Source: Lates calcarifer
Taxonomy: Eukaryota > Chordata > Actinopteri > Centropomidae
Length of the DNA stretch: 64,000 nt
NCBI RefSeq assembly: GCF_001640805.2
Contig: NC_066850.1
Coordinates: 11,409,234-11,473,233 of the forward strand
Direction: 5' to 3'
Shown: positions 14,713 to 28,900 of the stretch, one piece after another
Layout of the letters: each line of letters begins with the position of its first letter
Numbering within the stretch: the stretch's first letter is position 1
The notes under the pieces: model-generated
Told to the model about the DNA's origin: nothing
What the model saw: only the letters and a program-made list of their open reading frames with translations
Databases searched by the model: none
Made by a program: the position numbers and the translations under genes

Positions 14713-17299
14713 GCTGCATCCATAATGGAAGTATTCTAGCTGTCTTGCTCCCTTATGAACATTCAGAAACGTCTGTATTGTTTTTGGCTCGCTATGCTCC
14801 AGCACATTGGACTTGAACTTGAACAATGACTTTGAGGTTGAAGTGCTGACTTTGAGCTTTAATTTGAGGGTTTTAACAACCACATGAGATGAACAGTGTA
14901 GGAGCTGTGGCCCTGTCATTGTCCTCCTGTGCCGTCCTGAAGCTGGAGGCAGTATGTATTAAACAAAAGAAAGAAAAGGGGCCAAATGGTCCGACACTTA
15001 TTACTCAGTACAGATGTGAACACCCTGAAAATGTTGAAGCCGAAAAAAACAGGAAATGTGTCACTGTCCAAATACTTAGAGACCACATCGGTCATTTCCC
15101 CAAAAATTTATATTTATTGTCTTTACAAACTCTCAACATTCTTTGGAATTTAAAAAGGTCACATATTTTACTCTCTTTTTATCAAGTTAACACAGCTCAC
15201 TTCATGAGCAGAGAGCTGGACCACATTTATGTTCACATGGGTGTTTAAAAAAATGAGTTTCTCCCAATATTGGTCTTTAAAACTGTCTAGATATGCATGT
15301 ATAAAGGTGGAACCAGCAGGATTGAAGACTGCTTAATTCCCATTCCTTCAGAAAAGCAGACTTTATCGTAATAAATCTACACTACCAGCTGCCTGTAAGA
15401 GCCTGTGGAGTTTTCATGATTTGGTTGCTCGCTGGTTGAACAGGTTTCGTGACCCCTCAGGGACAGAAAACCATCCACGGACTTTTGTTTAGAAGGTGGC
15501 TGTCAGTGTCAACTATTTGTCTCAGTCTTTATCCCTGAAACAAGCCAACGTGTTGGAAGATTTATTTATCTGTTTATCTTTTGTCATTGGAGTTCAGCGT
15601 TTGTTCTTGATGAGGCTCACTGGCCTGCAGCCCCCCCACCCCTGGAAGAAACAGCCCGGGTGGGGATTAAGCTGGTCTGGGAGAGTTAATCTCAGACGCG
15701 GGACATTTGTTGCCCCTGCGGTCTCAGATTGAGAGGAGGGGTTTTTTTATTGATTAGCCCCTGATGGGGCGCTGGGCATCCACGTGTCGTCCTCCTGCCT
15801 TTCCCTAAACGCATCCATGCCAAAGATTTAATGGGGGATTTAGGAGATTAACTACCACTGCATGGGCTTGGGTTTTATTGCATTACTCCCTATTAGGTTC
15901 TCCTCTTTTAGACCCATCCAAGAGTAGTTTCCTTTTAGTTTCCTCTTGGCAACAGGAGGCTCTGATAAAACAATTTGTCCTCTGTTTCTTCCTACAATTT
16001 TTAACATAGATGTGTACACAATGCAGCATGTGTGTGTGTGTTTATGCTCAATTACAAAAATCTGATGTGCTTGCTGAGATCAGTTTACTGCAAAATGATG
16101 AAGGCAAACAGCAACTGCCTGTGGTGGACCACACAAAAAACAGAACAGCAATCAAGTTGAAGGGTGGAGGGAACCCAGACCTTTCGTATTTCAACATCAA
16201 GGACTGGAAACACCTTTATGCAACACACATACTCATGTGCACAGCACTTTCTGCACAACCTGCAGGAGAAGCCACATCTGATATTTGCCTACATCCTCCC
16301 CTTATTCAAATACAGGCCGAGAGTTAGTTTGCCAACAGCAGAAAGAAAGAAAGGATGGAGGAAAGAAAGAAAGACAGAAAAGATCAACATTTCCTCTAAG
16401 CTTCTTTCTGTTTATCTTTCCCCCTCTCTTTAATACAGACATGTTAAACCCTTATCAAAAGCAGCTAAATGAACAAAATGAATGGGTGGTTCTTCAACAC
16501 TCCAAATCATCCATAACGTACACCAGGAGTCATATTGATCTTTACCAGTGAGGAAAACTGATCATATATATTTTACTTTTATGGCCACATTTTCATTTTT
16601 CCCTTAACATGTGCTCTTCTCTCTTTTTTGGCACCTTTCCTTTATCTACAAGACTGCGCTCACCCATCCCCACTCGCACAGGCTCCACGAAGGAAAATAA
16701 AATATCTTTGGAGCAACAAGAATCCTTAAAGGATGATTTATTCATGCTGCACATGAACGTCTGTATCGTCGGCTCCGCACCGTGCAGTCTTTTTTATTGT
16801 TTCTGTTCGTTATGGTGACGAATTTAATCTGGTAGGAGGAATCCTCGGGAATAATGCAAAGCTGTAAACCCCGGATTTGCAGACCGCCCGCAAAAAAAAG
16901 AAATAATTAAACAGATACGCGCGGTTTAACCCAATTATCCGCTTAATCGCTGCAAATTTACCCACACAGAAACAATATACTTGGATAAAATATCTCACCG
17001 GACTGTCCAATCATCAACATATTTACATGACTGTCAGCTAAAGGTGGAATGAAATCATCCTGGTGTCGGTTTTATTTGGGGAAAAAACAACATTAATCTT
17101 ATAAAATGTGCTGTAGAGACGGACAGATCGAATGAGCTGCAGCATTTTTTGATAAAAGTGAAAGAGGAAACGTTAAGTGCACATAAGGAAGATGAGGCAG
17201 TGAGGGGTGTAGCCGACCAGCAGGCTGGCTGGCACTCCGGTCATGTACTTTGCACACTCAAAACTGCAGCGGAAAAAAACTCCCACGGAGTTGCTAAAT

Positions 17300-18260
17300 G
17301 CACACTTTGGATTTAATTGATTAAACCTCGTGTATGTCCACCAAAAGAAACCGAACCGGGCGCGTTATCTGCCGTCGTTTTATTTTTTCCTCGTTCAAAG
17401 ATTTTAAGGCGCAGTTTTCCCCCAACGAACACCATAACCCGCCATGTTGAAAGTGGTTTGACATTTTGGCAGTGTCCGGTATTTTCCGATGGCTTTTCAC
17501 GCACCTAAGGGTGACGAAAAAAATCCCGCATGACTCATCTATATGGCGGAGAATGACGGGAATAAGTCATTTCTTACATTTATCTTTAAAAAACAACTTC
17601 GCGTTCACATCAAACAAAAATTGCACTGTGGTCTTCTTTTACACGCGACAATAAAACACATTAAAATAACGTCCCAGCTTTGCCTCTGCCTGTTATTTCG
17701 CAGGTTATTAAAATTTACCTTAATTCCAAACCAGTTAAATACATGATACACGTGAAGAGAGAGGAAAAACAACGTAATAAACGGTAATAGCGAGTGTGCC
17801 ACGAGACAGTGTCCTCCCAGCCGGTGAAAGCTGTTAATTACAGCGCGTCAGAGACACTTTGGACAACTTGGGCTCGTGAACGTACGCTCGCGACTATTTT
17901 CTCGTTTCTAGAGAAACCGCCTCGGGAGCACTTCAGGGTTTTTTTTAAAGCGGAGGAGGAGAAAAATAACTATCCCTTGCGTTTATTTCGTCGACATAAC
18001 GAGAAATAACAAAATGCAGCAGCCACGGAAAAGCCTCCCAGGACCGCCGGAGCCGTCACCTGTCTTACCTGTCCAAGTTTTTTGTCGCCTCTCCTTCTCG
18101 AGACCCCACTCTGTTTTTTTCCTCCTCTCCTCGTTCGCGTGAGCCTGAGCAGAGCAACGCGAGCGACGTCTTTCAGCTGCTGCTGCCCCCGTTCCAATAT
18201 GGCATCTCCCATCTGCGCATGTCCAAAAAACATTACAGATATTTTCGAGCCAACTCCTTC
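17300..18260 (-). promoter_or_regulatory. CpG-rich promoter region of sfmbt2
   Basis: CpG density rises sharply here against an AT-rich background. It contains ATATGGCGG (17540s) and CCAATATGGC (18190s), which resemble YY1 sites, and CTGCGCATG (18213-18221), an NRF1-like half site. There is no clear TATA box. Position and composition fit a CpG-island promoter facing left. Exact start sites cannot be read from sequence alone. Confidence 0.5.
18069..18200 (-). other. sfmbt2: Probable noncoding first exon of sfmbt2
   Basis: On the minus strand a strong donor (GGACAG|GTAAGACAG) ends a possible exon at 18069, inside the only CpG-dense stretch upstream of the sfmbt2 coding exons. No start codon is needed, because the next exon begins with untranslated sequence. 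The 5' boundary is a guess. Splicing to the acceptor at 11429 would make a 6.6 kb first intron. Confidence 0.45.
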
Positions 18261-19035
18261 ATTGACCTTTCAGTGCAGCAGCAGCAGCAAAAAAATAAAA
18301 AATTCTTCAGCCTGATATAAATAGGGAACTTAACTTCAGTCGACACCAAAACCAAACGCACCAAAGTGGGAAACTGGGTGTTACGCAACGAAACATTATT
18401 TTTTCGCTTTAAAGCTTATTCTGATGTAATGGTATTAACCTACAAATATCCCCCTTAGTTTCCATCAATTCAGCATCACTGGTGGATAAATTGAACTTAA
18501 ATCAGTCAGTCATTTTAGGATTTACAGGTTGTGATATAACTCAGTATCCAATATTTCTTCCTTAATCTACAGATTTATTATTAACTGGGGAAAGAAGCTT
18601 TAGAGTAATCAAAACAAGAATAAAAGTGGTAAAAATTTTAAGAACATACATAGAACTATAGCAGCAACACAACTGTCTCATCGTTAAAGCTGCTTCTGTG
18701 CACGATTAAGCCTGAAAAATCAACAATTTGTGATTTCTTTCCGCCATTTACTCTTTTTACAGCTTTACTCTCATCCAGTGGGCGTTTTTCTTCTTTCTTT
18801 TCTTTTTTCTCTTCAAACTGCTCTTGAGAAATTTCCCAAGATTTTTGTTATTTTAATAATCCAGTTCCATCTCTTATCAAAGTCAACACTATCCTCTAGT
18901 GGTAGAAGAGCACTGCGCCACTTTTCATTTCTGCAGCCCATAGTTCAAAGGTTACTGGCTCTGCGTGTCCATAAAGACCTCTAAACTCATAGATATTAAC
19001 ACCACATCCAGGAAATGTGAGTTAGTCCCGGTGAG

Positions 19036-19117
<82 letters not shown>

Positions 19118-22100
19118 GAAAGTTTTATGGCACTTCACCCAAACTGAACTCTCAGAGGTGGCCTGCTGCCTACAGAAAGTGAAACCACCACTGCCGCCGG
19201 TGTAACACGAGGTTTGTTGGGGCAATTTCTAAATTATCATGTTCCTCTTTACGCATGGAAGTTCACACTTGACGTTTGGGAACAGCATGTGTAATAAAAC
19301 AATCGCCCAATGGTCTGTATTGTCCTGTGGAGTTTTAGTATGAGCGTAAATTGATTTGTTACACATGCAGGCATAATTTTCTGGGAATCCCCTGAAAGAC
19401 GGCCCGTCCAGTGACTTCCACCTAAATACCCGACCAGCTCATAAACTAAAAGTTCTCACTGGGTCCTGTGAATAAGTGATGTTTGTATCCGTATTCACCG
19501 AAAGAGGTGGTGCATATTCGTATTTTGGTCTATTTTTTGTCTGTTTTGCTGATTTAACCTGACTTGGATCAATATATTATGGCTATAGTATCCTTATATG
19601 GATGTTGGGAGACTCCTACAAAAAATACATGCTGTGATATATTTCAGATAAAAGTTATCCTGGCTTCAAAACAGGTTTTTTAAACTATGAAAATCAAAAA
19701 CGGAATGAAGCAGGACGTTTGACGAATCTTTAAAATGCAAATTGTAAAACTACTTTTCTAAGTAAATAGATGAACAGATAAATGAATGAATGAATGAATG
19801 AGTAGATGAATAATTAAATAAAAACTATCCATATGAGTAATCTAAAACTAGCTGAGGCATATAACATTTAACAGAGCTCGGCAAAGTATCTCTGGCTGAT
19901 GCATATGAAAGGTCCCAAGTGTTAAGCTACACAGAATTCAATGTATTTTTTCATGTTTTTTTCTTATGTTTGTCTTTTAATGTGAAATACTGAAAACCTC
20001 ATTTTCTTCAACCCTCTAGAAAAAAGACTAAATCACGTTTTAATGACCCACAAAAATAATAATAATAACGGCCTAAAACACAGAAAGTCGTCAAGAAATT
20101 CATGAGGGATATGCGCTACTACAAAATAAGTGTCGGCTGTTGTAACAAATAGTGGCACGATTATTTATAACCGCCAGAAGGATTTTATTTTGAAACCTGT
20201 AACGGGAAGTTCGGTGTTGTATTCTACGGCGGCGGATCTGATTCATATAAAGACACAAAGGAATCATATAAAGACAGGGGAGGAGGTGCTGGTGCCGGTG
20301 TGATGCCTCTGGAGGAACAGATGGTTGAAGCGTGCGCCGCGCTCCATTAATCTGCCAGAGAAGAGGCTTTTCCAAGCGCGCGGGAGAAAGGATTATGCCT
20401 CCCATTTTGCACCCATACACACAGACACACACTTGTGCATGAGCCCGCAGCCTCTCTGCACGCGGCAGAGGACTGTGTGTTTTGTTTAGGCTCCACTGAA
20501 GCAGGTTCTAGGAGCACGTGAGAATGTTAATGTTAATGTTAAAGTCAGAACAAGCCAAATTTTCTTTTGTTTTAAAATAAAACAAGGAATTTATTTGGCT
20601 ATTTATTCATGATTGAATACACCCCCCCACCCCCAACCATGGCTCCACTAGCAGCCTGAATATGTGCGAGTAAATAAGGAGTGTAAATCTTAATGTAATA
20701 TTATTTGAGAGGGATGTGTTCGTTCCCTCATTGTTGATGTTGGTGAGGAGGATCAGCTCGGTTTAATGTGGTTAGTTAATGGGAATAAATGTAGCTATTT
20801 ATATTCGCTATAAATGCGTTTGTATTGACGGATCCATTATTTAATCATATTTGCCAACAGTTCGTTACATTTCAGAGCCAACAGCAGCACACAATGTATC
20901 CATGTAGGGCCTAATGCATGCTTCTTGTTTGCAATTAATTTACTTCTCTCAGCAAATGTTATGTTGTAATAACACAATACATGATCTGCAATGACTTCTT
21001 TCATGACATAATCTGTATATTCTCTCTATATTTTTGTAAAAAAAAACAAAAAAAAAAAAAAAAAAACAGTGACATCCCAGCTTTTTTTAGCAAAATAAAA
21101 CAGTCTCTGTGTTGGAGACGACTTGTCTATATTTTGGCTCTGTGCCTACCTTACGCGGCATAATTCAGGTAATTTTGTAATCATGAATCCCACAACTACA
21201 CCCACTCTGTCTCTCAGTGTGAGTACCTATACCTCCTACAGTTTTCCACGGAATCAGTTGTAGCAGTCTGTCAAACTTTTCACTTTAAAATCTCCCTTAT
21301 TACATCTTACACGTGAGGCGGAGATTTGCCCCGTCGATCCTCGTGCGCGCGGCGGGGGCGGATGACCGATTGCCACTGACACGAACACACACAGACAGAG
21401 GGAGAAAAAGGATCTGAAGCGGTCTCGCGCACATTCAAGGAACTCTGCCGAGGGAGCCGCAGTGACCTGCGTCAAATAAGGCGAAACACGATAGGGCGGG
21501 AGGGAAACTGTACTTCAAAATAAAAGAAGTCATGGGGTAAACTAAAGAGTGGTGCAGGTTGGTGCTGGATCACCACCGGGGCAAACTGGAGCAGAGAAGC
21601 CCCAGGTTTAATGCCTGTTGCTTGGGTTTTCAGTCATATGTGGTGGTCATCACTGGTGAAGACCACATGATAATGTTAAAAGTGCAAGTGGACCTTGAGT
21701 TATGATTGTTTGGCAAACTCACAAATGATCTCTGATGATCTTTAATTCATTTGTACCTAAATGATGAATATTTCTTAATCAGTTTGGAGTGTTGGGTAGT
21801 AGAGACCTAACAGCAACACCTGGAGTAATAACGTGTTTTGTACTGAGGTAGACCAGATATTTATTATACAAATAAGTCTCTAAATATGGCACCCAAGAGT
21901 TATCTGTCTATCCAAAACCACTTATATCCAGTTTGGTTACTGTTTACTGTTGGTGCAGTGCTCTCATGAAAGAATCTGCAATGTCATCTTAAAAAAAAAA
22001 AGAGAAAAAAAAAGATATGTATTTAGCAATTTGTAAATCCAACACCATACTCCTTAATCATTCCCCACCTGCTCACTTAATTGTGCCTATAGTTATTGCA

Positions 22101-22659
22101 TGTGTGGTATATGTAATTCTGTACATTTTTTCTTGTGTTGGATGAGAAGCCAAAGGCAAATTTCCACTTAGGTTGACAGTTAAGTTAATTTTAATCTCTT
22201 AATCTTGATTTTCGTTTTTCTATTGTTCACTCTATCTCGGTTTTCTCTCTTTACTTTATTTCTCAGCCTAAATATTCCCATTAATTACATTAAATAAGGT
22301 GAATTGTGAGGATACCACAGGAAGCCAAAGCATGTTGATTAAGCCCTCTCCAATTTCAGTCAGATTTGTCTAGAGTTGTGGAAGTTTATAAGTAAAACTC
22401 AAAATTCATGACATCTTAATTTATTGTTTTTCAATGGCTTTCCAGCAAGCCCTGAGTAGGCTGCATAGATTAGATTAACACAAACAATAAAACAATAACA
22501 CACATAAAACAGATAATTAAAAACATACAAAACAGGACAATAATGTAATGTTATAATTGTGTAAAATATTTAGGGGACATATTGTGAAATAGAGCGGATC
22601 ACATGACAAGTCTGTAAAAACTTTACCCTTTTAAATGTCTGGCAAGCTGTTAACAATTT
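18261..22659. other. Intergenic spacer between sfmbt2 and tmem110l
   Basis: No gene is recognisable. It contains a compound CT/GT microsatellite, a (GAAT)n run (19778-19801), a poly-A tract (about 21040-21066) and two small CpG-richer patches (20200-20460 and 21300-21480) that might be regulatory. Confidence 0.5.
19039..19116. repeat. Compound (CT)n(GT)n microsatellite
   Basis: 23 CT units run into 16 GT units without interruption. Confidence 0.97.
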
Positions 22660-22972
22660 ATACACCTTTTATTTTGAAAGGAATGTTGCCGGAAGTTGGG
22701 CTTCCTGTTCGGGCAACTTGAAAGTACGTGTTTTCCTTGTCATAAACATGGATGTGAGTCAGATAATCGATCCTCTTGTTTGTCTGTGCTATCATGAGAT
22801 GCAGCATCAGCCTCTGAAAACACTGAAGGAAAACTTCACCTTGAGACGTTCACCGGAAATTTGAAAATACGGCGGTTAGTTTTTCTCGGGTAAAGAGAAG
22901 CTAAGCCCACCGAGGAAGTGAGTCCCTCCTTTTGTCTCCAACGGCTGTGTTGTTTTTCTTTACCGTGTCAAC
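22660..22972 (+). promoter_or_regulatory. Promoter and 5' UTR region of tmem110l
   Basis: The 300 bases before the start codon have scattered CpGs and GGAA-type (ETS-like) motifs such as CCGGAAGT at 22690 and CCGGAAAT at 22853, typical of TATA-less housekeeping promoters. The start codon context CAACATGG is favourable. The transcription start is not resolvable. Confidence 0.4.
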
Positions 22973-25900
22973 ATGGACATGTACGGATACAGCGGGGTCT
23001 TCTTGGTGAAACGGTTCTTGGATAGTTCTCCCTTTGAAGTCACAAACATGTCCGACATCAACAAGGCGAACCCTCACGGCTGCGATAACGGAGCTTTGAC
23101 GGACAGGTTCGGTGTCTTAATCCAGGGACTCCTGGCCATCGTCGCTTTCAGTACCCTGATGTGTGAGTATCACCACCGAGCGATTTTTGTTGATTGTAAA
23201 CATCCTCACTTGCCGCCACAGCCTTTTGTGTTTTACTCAGGTAGAGGACACTGAAAATGCAACGTGCAGAAACAGGCGTTTAAAAGGTTACACGAGTCCA
23301 CGTGGCGTTTTGTTGACGTTGTTTCGCAGAGCCTCATTAGCTTGCCACCGAATTCCATTGAAAAATATGCTAATTTAAAATTACCTTGCTTTTCAATAAG
23401 GTGACACACTAAATAGAATACCCCTTAAAGCATTAACTGCCCAATAAATACCCTCTATTAATTTCGGCATATGTAAGATGCTGTAAACTTAACACATTAA
23501 AACTACTTAACCACACATTAAACTTAACATTCAGCTTTTGTCGATTGCGGTCGCCTCTAAGATCCTCCACGTCCTCAAAATAGACAGTGAGGTATAGACA
23601 TATATTTGTAACATTCTTTTAAGTACATATTTTAATAAGTTTACGCATCGTTTGAGGCATATTTGTACACCGAATTTGCCTTTAAGACTCAAAGTCAAAG
23701 CACATAATAAGGTTTACCATTCTACACTGATATTTGTGCCGATAAGCAGAGCAGCATCATAAATTGCGATGTTTTACAGAGAGGTGTCGTCAGCGTCTCT
23801 ATGGCGGAATGGCAGGTTTTGGATCTGGGCATCATTTGCTCTTAAACAAACAAAAGGCCTGCTAACAGCAAGCTGATGAAGTCTCCATATGTTTATCCAG
23901 TGACATTTAATATTTATATCGTAAATACAACCTTGGCTACTGCTCAAGGAATATGACCGTTTTTAATTATGCTATCATCCTATGCAATCAGTAGTTCTCA
24001 CAGTAATGTTAGTTTTAAATGAGACATACAATTATTTCTTGTGAACCAGGGTGTGGATATACTCACTATGAACAATGGCTATTGATTACTAAAAAAAATC
24101 TTGTGACTGTGGCAGCTGACTTGGAGAATGTTGGGCATCTCACCAGCTTTGGCACTGCAGGCTAAGTTTAATAGCCTACTTCTGCCGCAGTTGCAGCTAG
24201 AAGGTGTGATTGGTACATGGTCAAGTGTACTAAAGCCCATGTCAGATGACTTCCTTTGCAACTTCTTTGTTTATATTTAAGCTATAGTTTAAGTTCTTTC
24301 CCAGTCAGTTTCCCTGAATAGCAGCCAGGTGTAAGTTGATAGAAATAAATAAATAAATGCCAATTACCACACATATAAGCCAAATGGAAACATTCACTCC
24401 AAGTCTGAGTTATATTTGTTTTATTTTTCCTTTTGTCTGAGTTCACAACCTGTAAATGCACATGTATTGTGTATTTACCTTTTGTGCAGGGTAAATTCAT
24501 ACCTGGGAAATGTCACAAACACAAATGCGTGTAGTTTCCACAAGTGTGTTCGCATATGGTTTAATAATCAGTGTGTAGTTTTAAAAGGTCAGTGCAGCTA
24601 ATCAAGCAGCCGAGTTCAGAGCAGCTGAACCCTCTGAGCGGTGAAGTGTTGCAGAATTAGGCCAGGCCTTGAGGGTGAGTTAGATCAATGAGCTCTAACC
24701 TCCACTCAGTTACTTATTAGTAGTGAAATCAATACCCCTTACACCCGCCCTCATTTTCCCTTTACTATTCTCAGCATGCATGCAAGTGTGCAATTATTGT
24801 TCTTGGTCAAAATACATGCATCTGTTAATATTTACACCAAATTATTTATGTGCAGCAGAGCATTAAGGGCCCTTCAGCTATGAACACAGTGGCGGTATGC
24901 CAAGTCACAGCCCAGCCTGCACCATGCATCCCTCTGCTGATCTGTGTTTAGAGTGCTCTTCCTCAAAGCTATTTTAGGGAGTTTCCTTCCACTGGCTCAT
25001 CACTATTCCCACACTCACATATTCCAGATAAAGGCTGGATATCCAGTATTGCTGCCACAGTTATATAATGCAAAGTTTTACACTTAAGTCAGTCAATTTT
25101 GAGCATTTTTGTTAAGAGAAGTTTGTTGACCCTCAGACTTTCAGAGCAAATGTTGAGAAGCTTACTGTGATCTAAATTGTGCAGTTTTTTCTCCCCAATT
25201 TGACTCTCTTCAAATATACTTAATGCCAGTTTTTATGTGTCCAGTATTCTCACAACTTCTAAAGTTTTTAAAAATCTTTACTTGAAAAACAAAGAGCAAA
25301 GCAGCAAATTTTTACTTTTTGAGAAGCAGGAGTCAATAAATATTTACAATTTTTGCTTGTTGACTGATTAATTGATAAGTAAAAGATGTTGATAAATAAA
25401 CAACTCTTTTAGCCCTAAATCAATCCAGATGAAGCTGGTCTACATAACTTACTAATAACTAAAGTTTGAAAAGTGCAGGACAAAGTCTAGAAAAGTCTTA
25501 ACAATTAGACTTAGCAATTTAAACGACATAACAAGTAATAAATAAAAATCCTGGAAAAAGAGTGGTATACACAGATATAAAACACGGCCGTGAGCAAGCC
25601 TCGATCCTGTTTTCACATGCCAAGTCACATTCCCTGACCTTGTGAGATGGTGAGATAGAGGAACAGTAGGTGTCTGTTCACCCTGAACTGGGGAGGAGTG
25701 AAGTGTTGTGGCAGGGCCAAACAAAGATGGTACGTGATCATTTCATCTGTCCTCGCTCCTCTCTGCCCTGCAGCCCTGCAGAGAGACAAGGCTCACTGTG
25801 GAGTTCAAACAAACTGCAAAGAAACTGTGTTACATGTTGTAGTATTACAGGATAAATAAAACTCTGATGGCAACATTATTGATCGATTGATGACGTTTCT

Positions 25901-28900
25901 TTCTGGCTTGCAGTGAAGAGGTTCCGCGAGCCTGCTGGGATCAGACGACCATGGAGGATCTGGTCAGAAATCTTTTTTTTCTCTTCTCTCTTTTTAACCC
26001 TCCTGTCAAACATGCATGGAAGGACTACTGATCAGGTCTAACAGGCCCAAAGTGTCAGGAGGCTATGGGCCAGAGCCCATTAATGTTTTTAGTTGGAAAG
26101 TCTGTCACACAATTACATGAAACAACCACAAAGATACAAAATGACCACAAAAATGCAAAATTACTACAGATACAAAAAGATGCAATACAACTACAAAGAG
26201 ACACAAAACAGCTACAGAGATGACTAAAAGGAGACAAAGAACAACTACAAAGAGACAGAAACAAATCAAAAACACTCAAAATGATTTCGCAGAAATGACT
26301 AATTTACTTGAAATTAAAATGTTTTGAATTATGTTTTTAGACCTGCAGCAGAATAGAATAAAGGAGTTAGATTCATAAATAAAAGATTGCCAATCTGATC
26401 TCTTACAGGTTTTTCGACACGTCCAAACAGGCCATTGGTGCTCTGTTCATCCACTTTGCCAATGTCTTCCTGTCCACGCTCACCAAAGAAGACCCGTGCT
26501 CCCTGTGAGTTATTCAGTATCTCAAGTAGAGTTATGATAAGATGAGATATAGCCATCAGGGATGTCTCACCAGTAAAGTGATTTTTGTTTTAATGCAGGT
26601 ATCTGATGAACTTCCTGCTAGACGCCACGCTAGGGATGCTGGTCATCTGGCTGGCCGTCAAGTTGGTGTCCAAGCTGGTGGAGTACAAGCAGTGGACGCT
26701 GCTGATGTTTGGAGAATATGGTGAGTGTGATATTTTTATTTCTAAAATGGAAAATACCCGAGGAGTTATATTTATGAATGTGGGAGCTCGAGTTTATAGT
26801 TAAATTGCAAGCCCTGGTTTGTACCACCAGATGGCAGTGTAGGCCAGCTGGAGGCAGACAGGGAGGCACGCCAGCATCTCCAGCTGCAGCTGAGTCTGGA
26901 AAACATTCCCAGTGGTTTCAGAGAAGGATTAACTCCAGGCCAATTATTACACTCACTCACTCTGCTGTTTTTTTCTTTTGCGTTCCTCATCAGTGATGGA
27001 AATTTTCACTGAAATAACTTCTTTCCAAGGGTCAGGGTCACATTTCTGTTTGATTTTCTGGCTCTATTTGAAGCCTCATTTAGGCCAGGAACTCTTTTGG
27101 ATTAAATGATGATCACTAGATCACTGCTGCCTTTAGTTCACTCTCTGTGTCTGTGTCTGTGCCTCCTCTTCCTGTCCTAATGACAGACCTGTCCTCCTTT
27201 GTGTCTGCTGTGGTGAGACACCTGCTTAACAGACCTTTTGGTTAGCAGCAAACCACGGCAGGAAAGACTGCTCAAGCTGAAGAACACTTCAAAATTTAGT
27301 AGTAGTAGTAGCAATGAAATGTTGCTCATTAAAGATGATAGAAAAGATACAAAAATACTTCTTCATAAGCAGACTGTAGCTCAAAACCAAAACAAATTAA
27401 ATTGACATTAACTTACATGCAGATTTTTAATTATTTGCAAAAAAACAGTTACATAAAAATAAATTAAAGGCATGAATTGTTCCTTTTCTGTTGACTGCAA
27501 ATGGATTCACAGGTGACAATTCTGATAGAAAGCCCATAACACCGTTGTCTTTCGAAGTAAATTTGAGTGAATAGATTGCTGGTTAAAAATAGTTCAAAAC
27601 AGTTAAAGATAATAAAAGTTTGTGTTTCCTGTCTCCCTCAGGTGATCCTCCTCAGGCAGCAGCGTGGCTGGGTCAATGCGGCATCTACCTGCTCATCATG
27701 GTGCTGGAGAAAGGTGTGATCAGCCTGGTTCTGCTTGTCCCCGGATGGTCCAAAGTAAGGACACTCTATGGCTATTTGTGCTGCTTTCAGGTCTTGTGGG
27801 AAAGATGGCATCCCGTAACGTTGTCATATCTTGGGCTTTGTGAAAAATCTTGTGGTTTGACCTGCCAAATGAAAAAAAAAAAAACAGGAGGAAACAGCAG
27901 TTTATGAGCATCAGCTGAGCCTGTGACTGATCTTGAGTTGACATTTTGACTAAAACTGATTTTGTGGTCAACTCCATGAAAAAATCTGCAGATTTTCCAC
28001 TTCCATTTTGGCTCTGTTTGTTTTGACGTTCAGTATTCTCTGGCAGCATCAGGAGATAAAAGTAATCAAGAATAAACAAGCGCAAGATAAAAAAAATGAC
28101 TTGTCTTTTGATTCTAATGGAAACATTGAAGCCATGCTAATGTATTTGAAGTTTGACAGTTTGTTTGCGTGATGCTGGGAATCATATTTGTTTATTCGTA
28201 TTAGCCCTCACCATGGCAACTGATGCCCTTCCAAGGAGTAAAAAGGCTGTTTTATTAGTTTACTTCCAGATAGAAAATAGCTCCACTGTCTTTGACGAAA
28301 AGAGGAAGGTTCATTAAACTCTGATTATAAACAGTTAGTATCATTAATCTGTCACATAGTTTGTTCTAATCTAATAATAATAAAAATCATAGAGTTCAGG
28401 CCTTCCTTCAGTTTGTTGTCTTGGATAATTTTGATACATTTCATACATTTAATATAATAATTTCAATATATAAAAAAAATATTTAAGAACTGCTTCTTGA
28501 CATAAAATCACATTAAGTATATAAAGCAAAGTAAATTAAATATAAAAAATACAACATTTACAGATTATATACTAAATATATTGTAGACCTTAACAGCAAA
28601 AGGAAAAGTAAACTTTACATTATGTAAGTGTAATAAAGGGGAAAAAGTTTTTGTTATAATGCACAGTTGCACATATTCTAATATACAAAACATTTTTTTT
28701 ATACTAGAAATGCAAGCGTTATACCTGTATTTGTTGTTGTGAAGAATATTGTTCATCTGCTCTAATATTCCTAATGTCAGTATATTAAACTTTTCTCTTT
28801 TTTCCCCAGCTGCAGGAGGTGTTGCTGAGCTACATTGCAAACCCTCAGCTGGAGCTGGTGCTGGTTATGCTCATCGTGCCCTTCATAGTCAATGTGAGAT

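Larger units (their letters stand above)
11429..18068 (-). other. Probable first intron of sfmbt2
   Basis: The 6.6 kb between the predicted noncoding exon and the start-codon exon have no gene. They hold two dispersed-repeat copies (13040-13300, 14430-14712) and AT-rich sequence. Confidence 0.4.
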
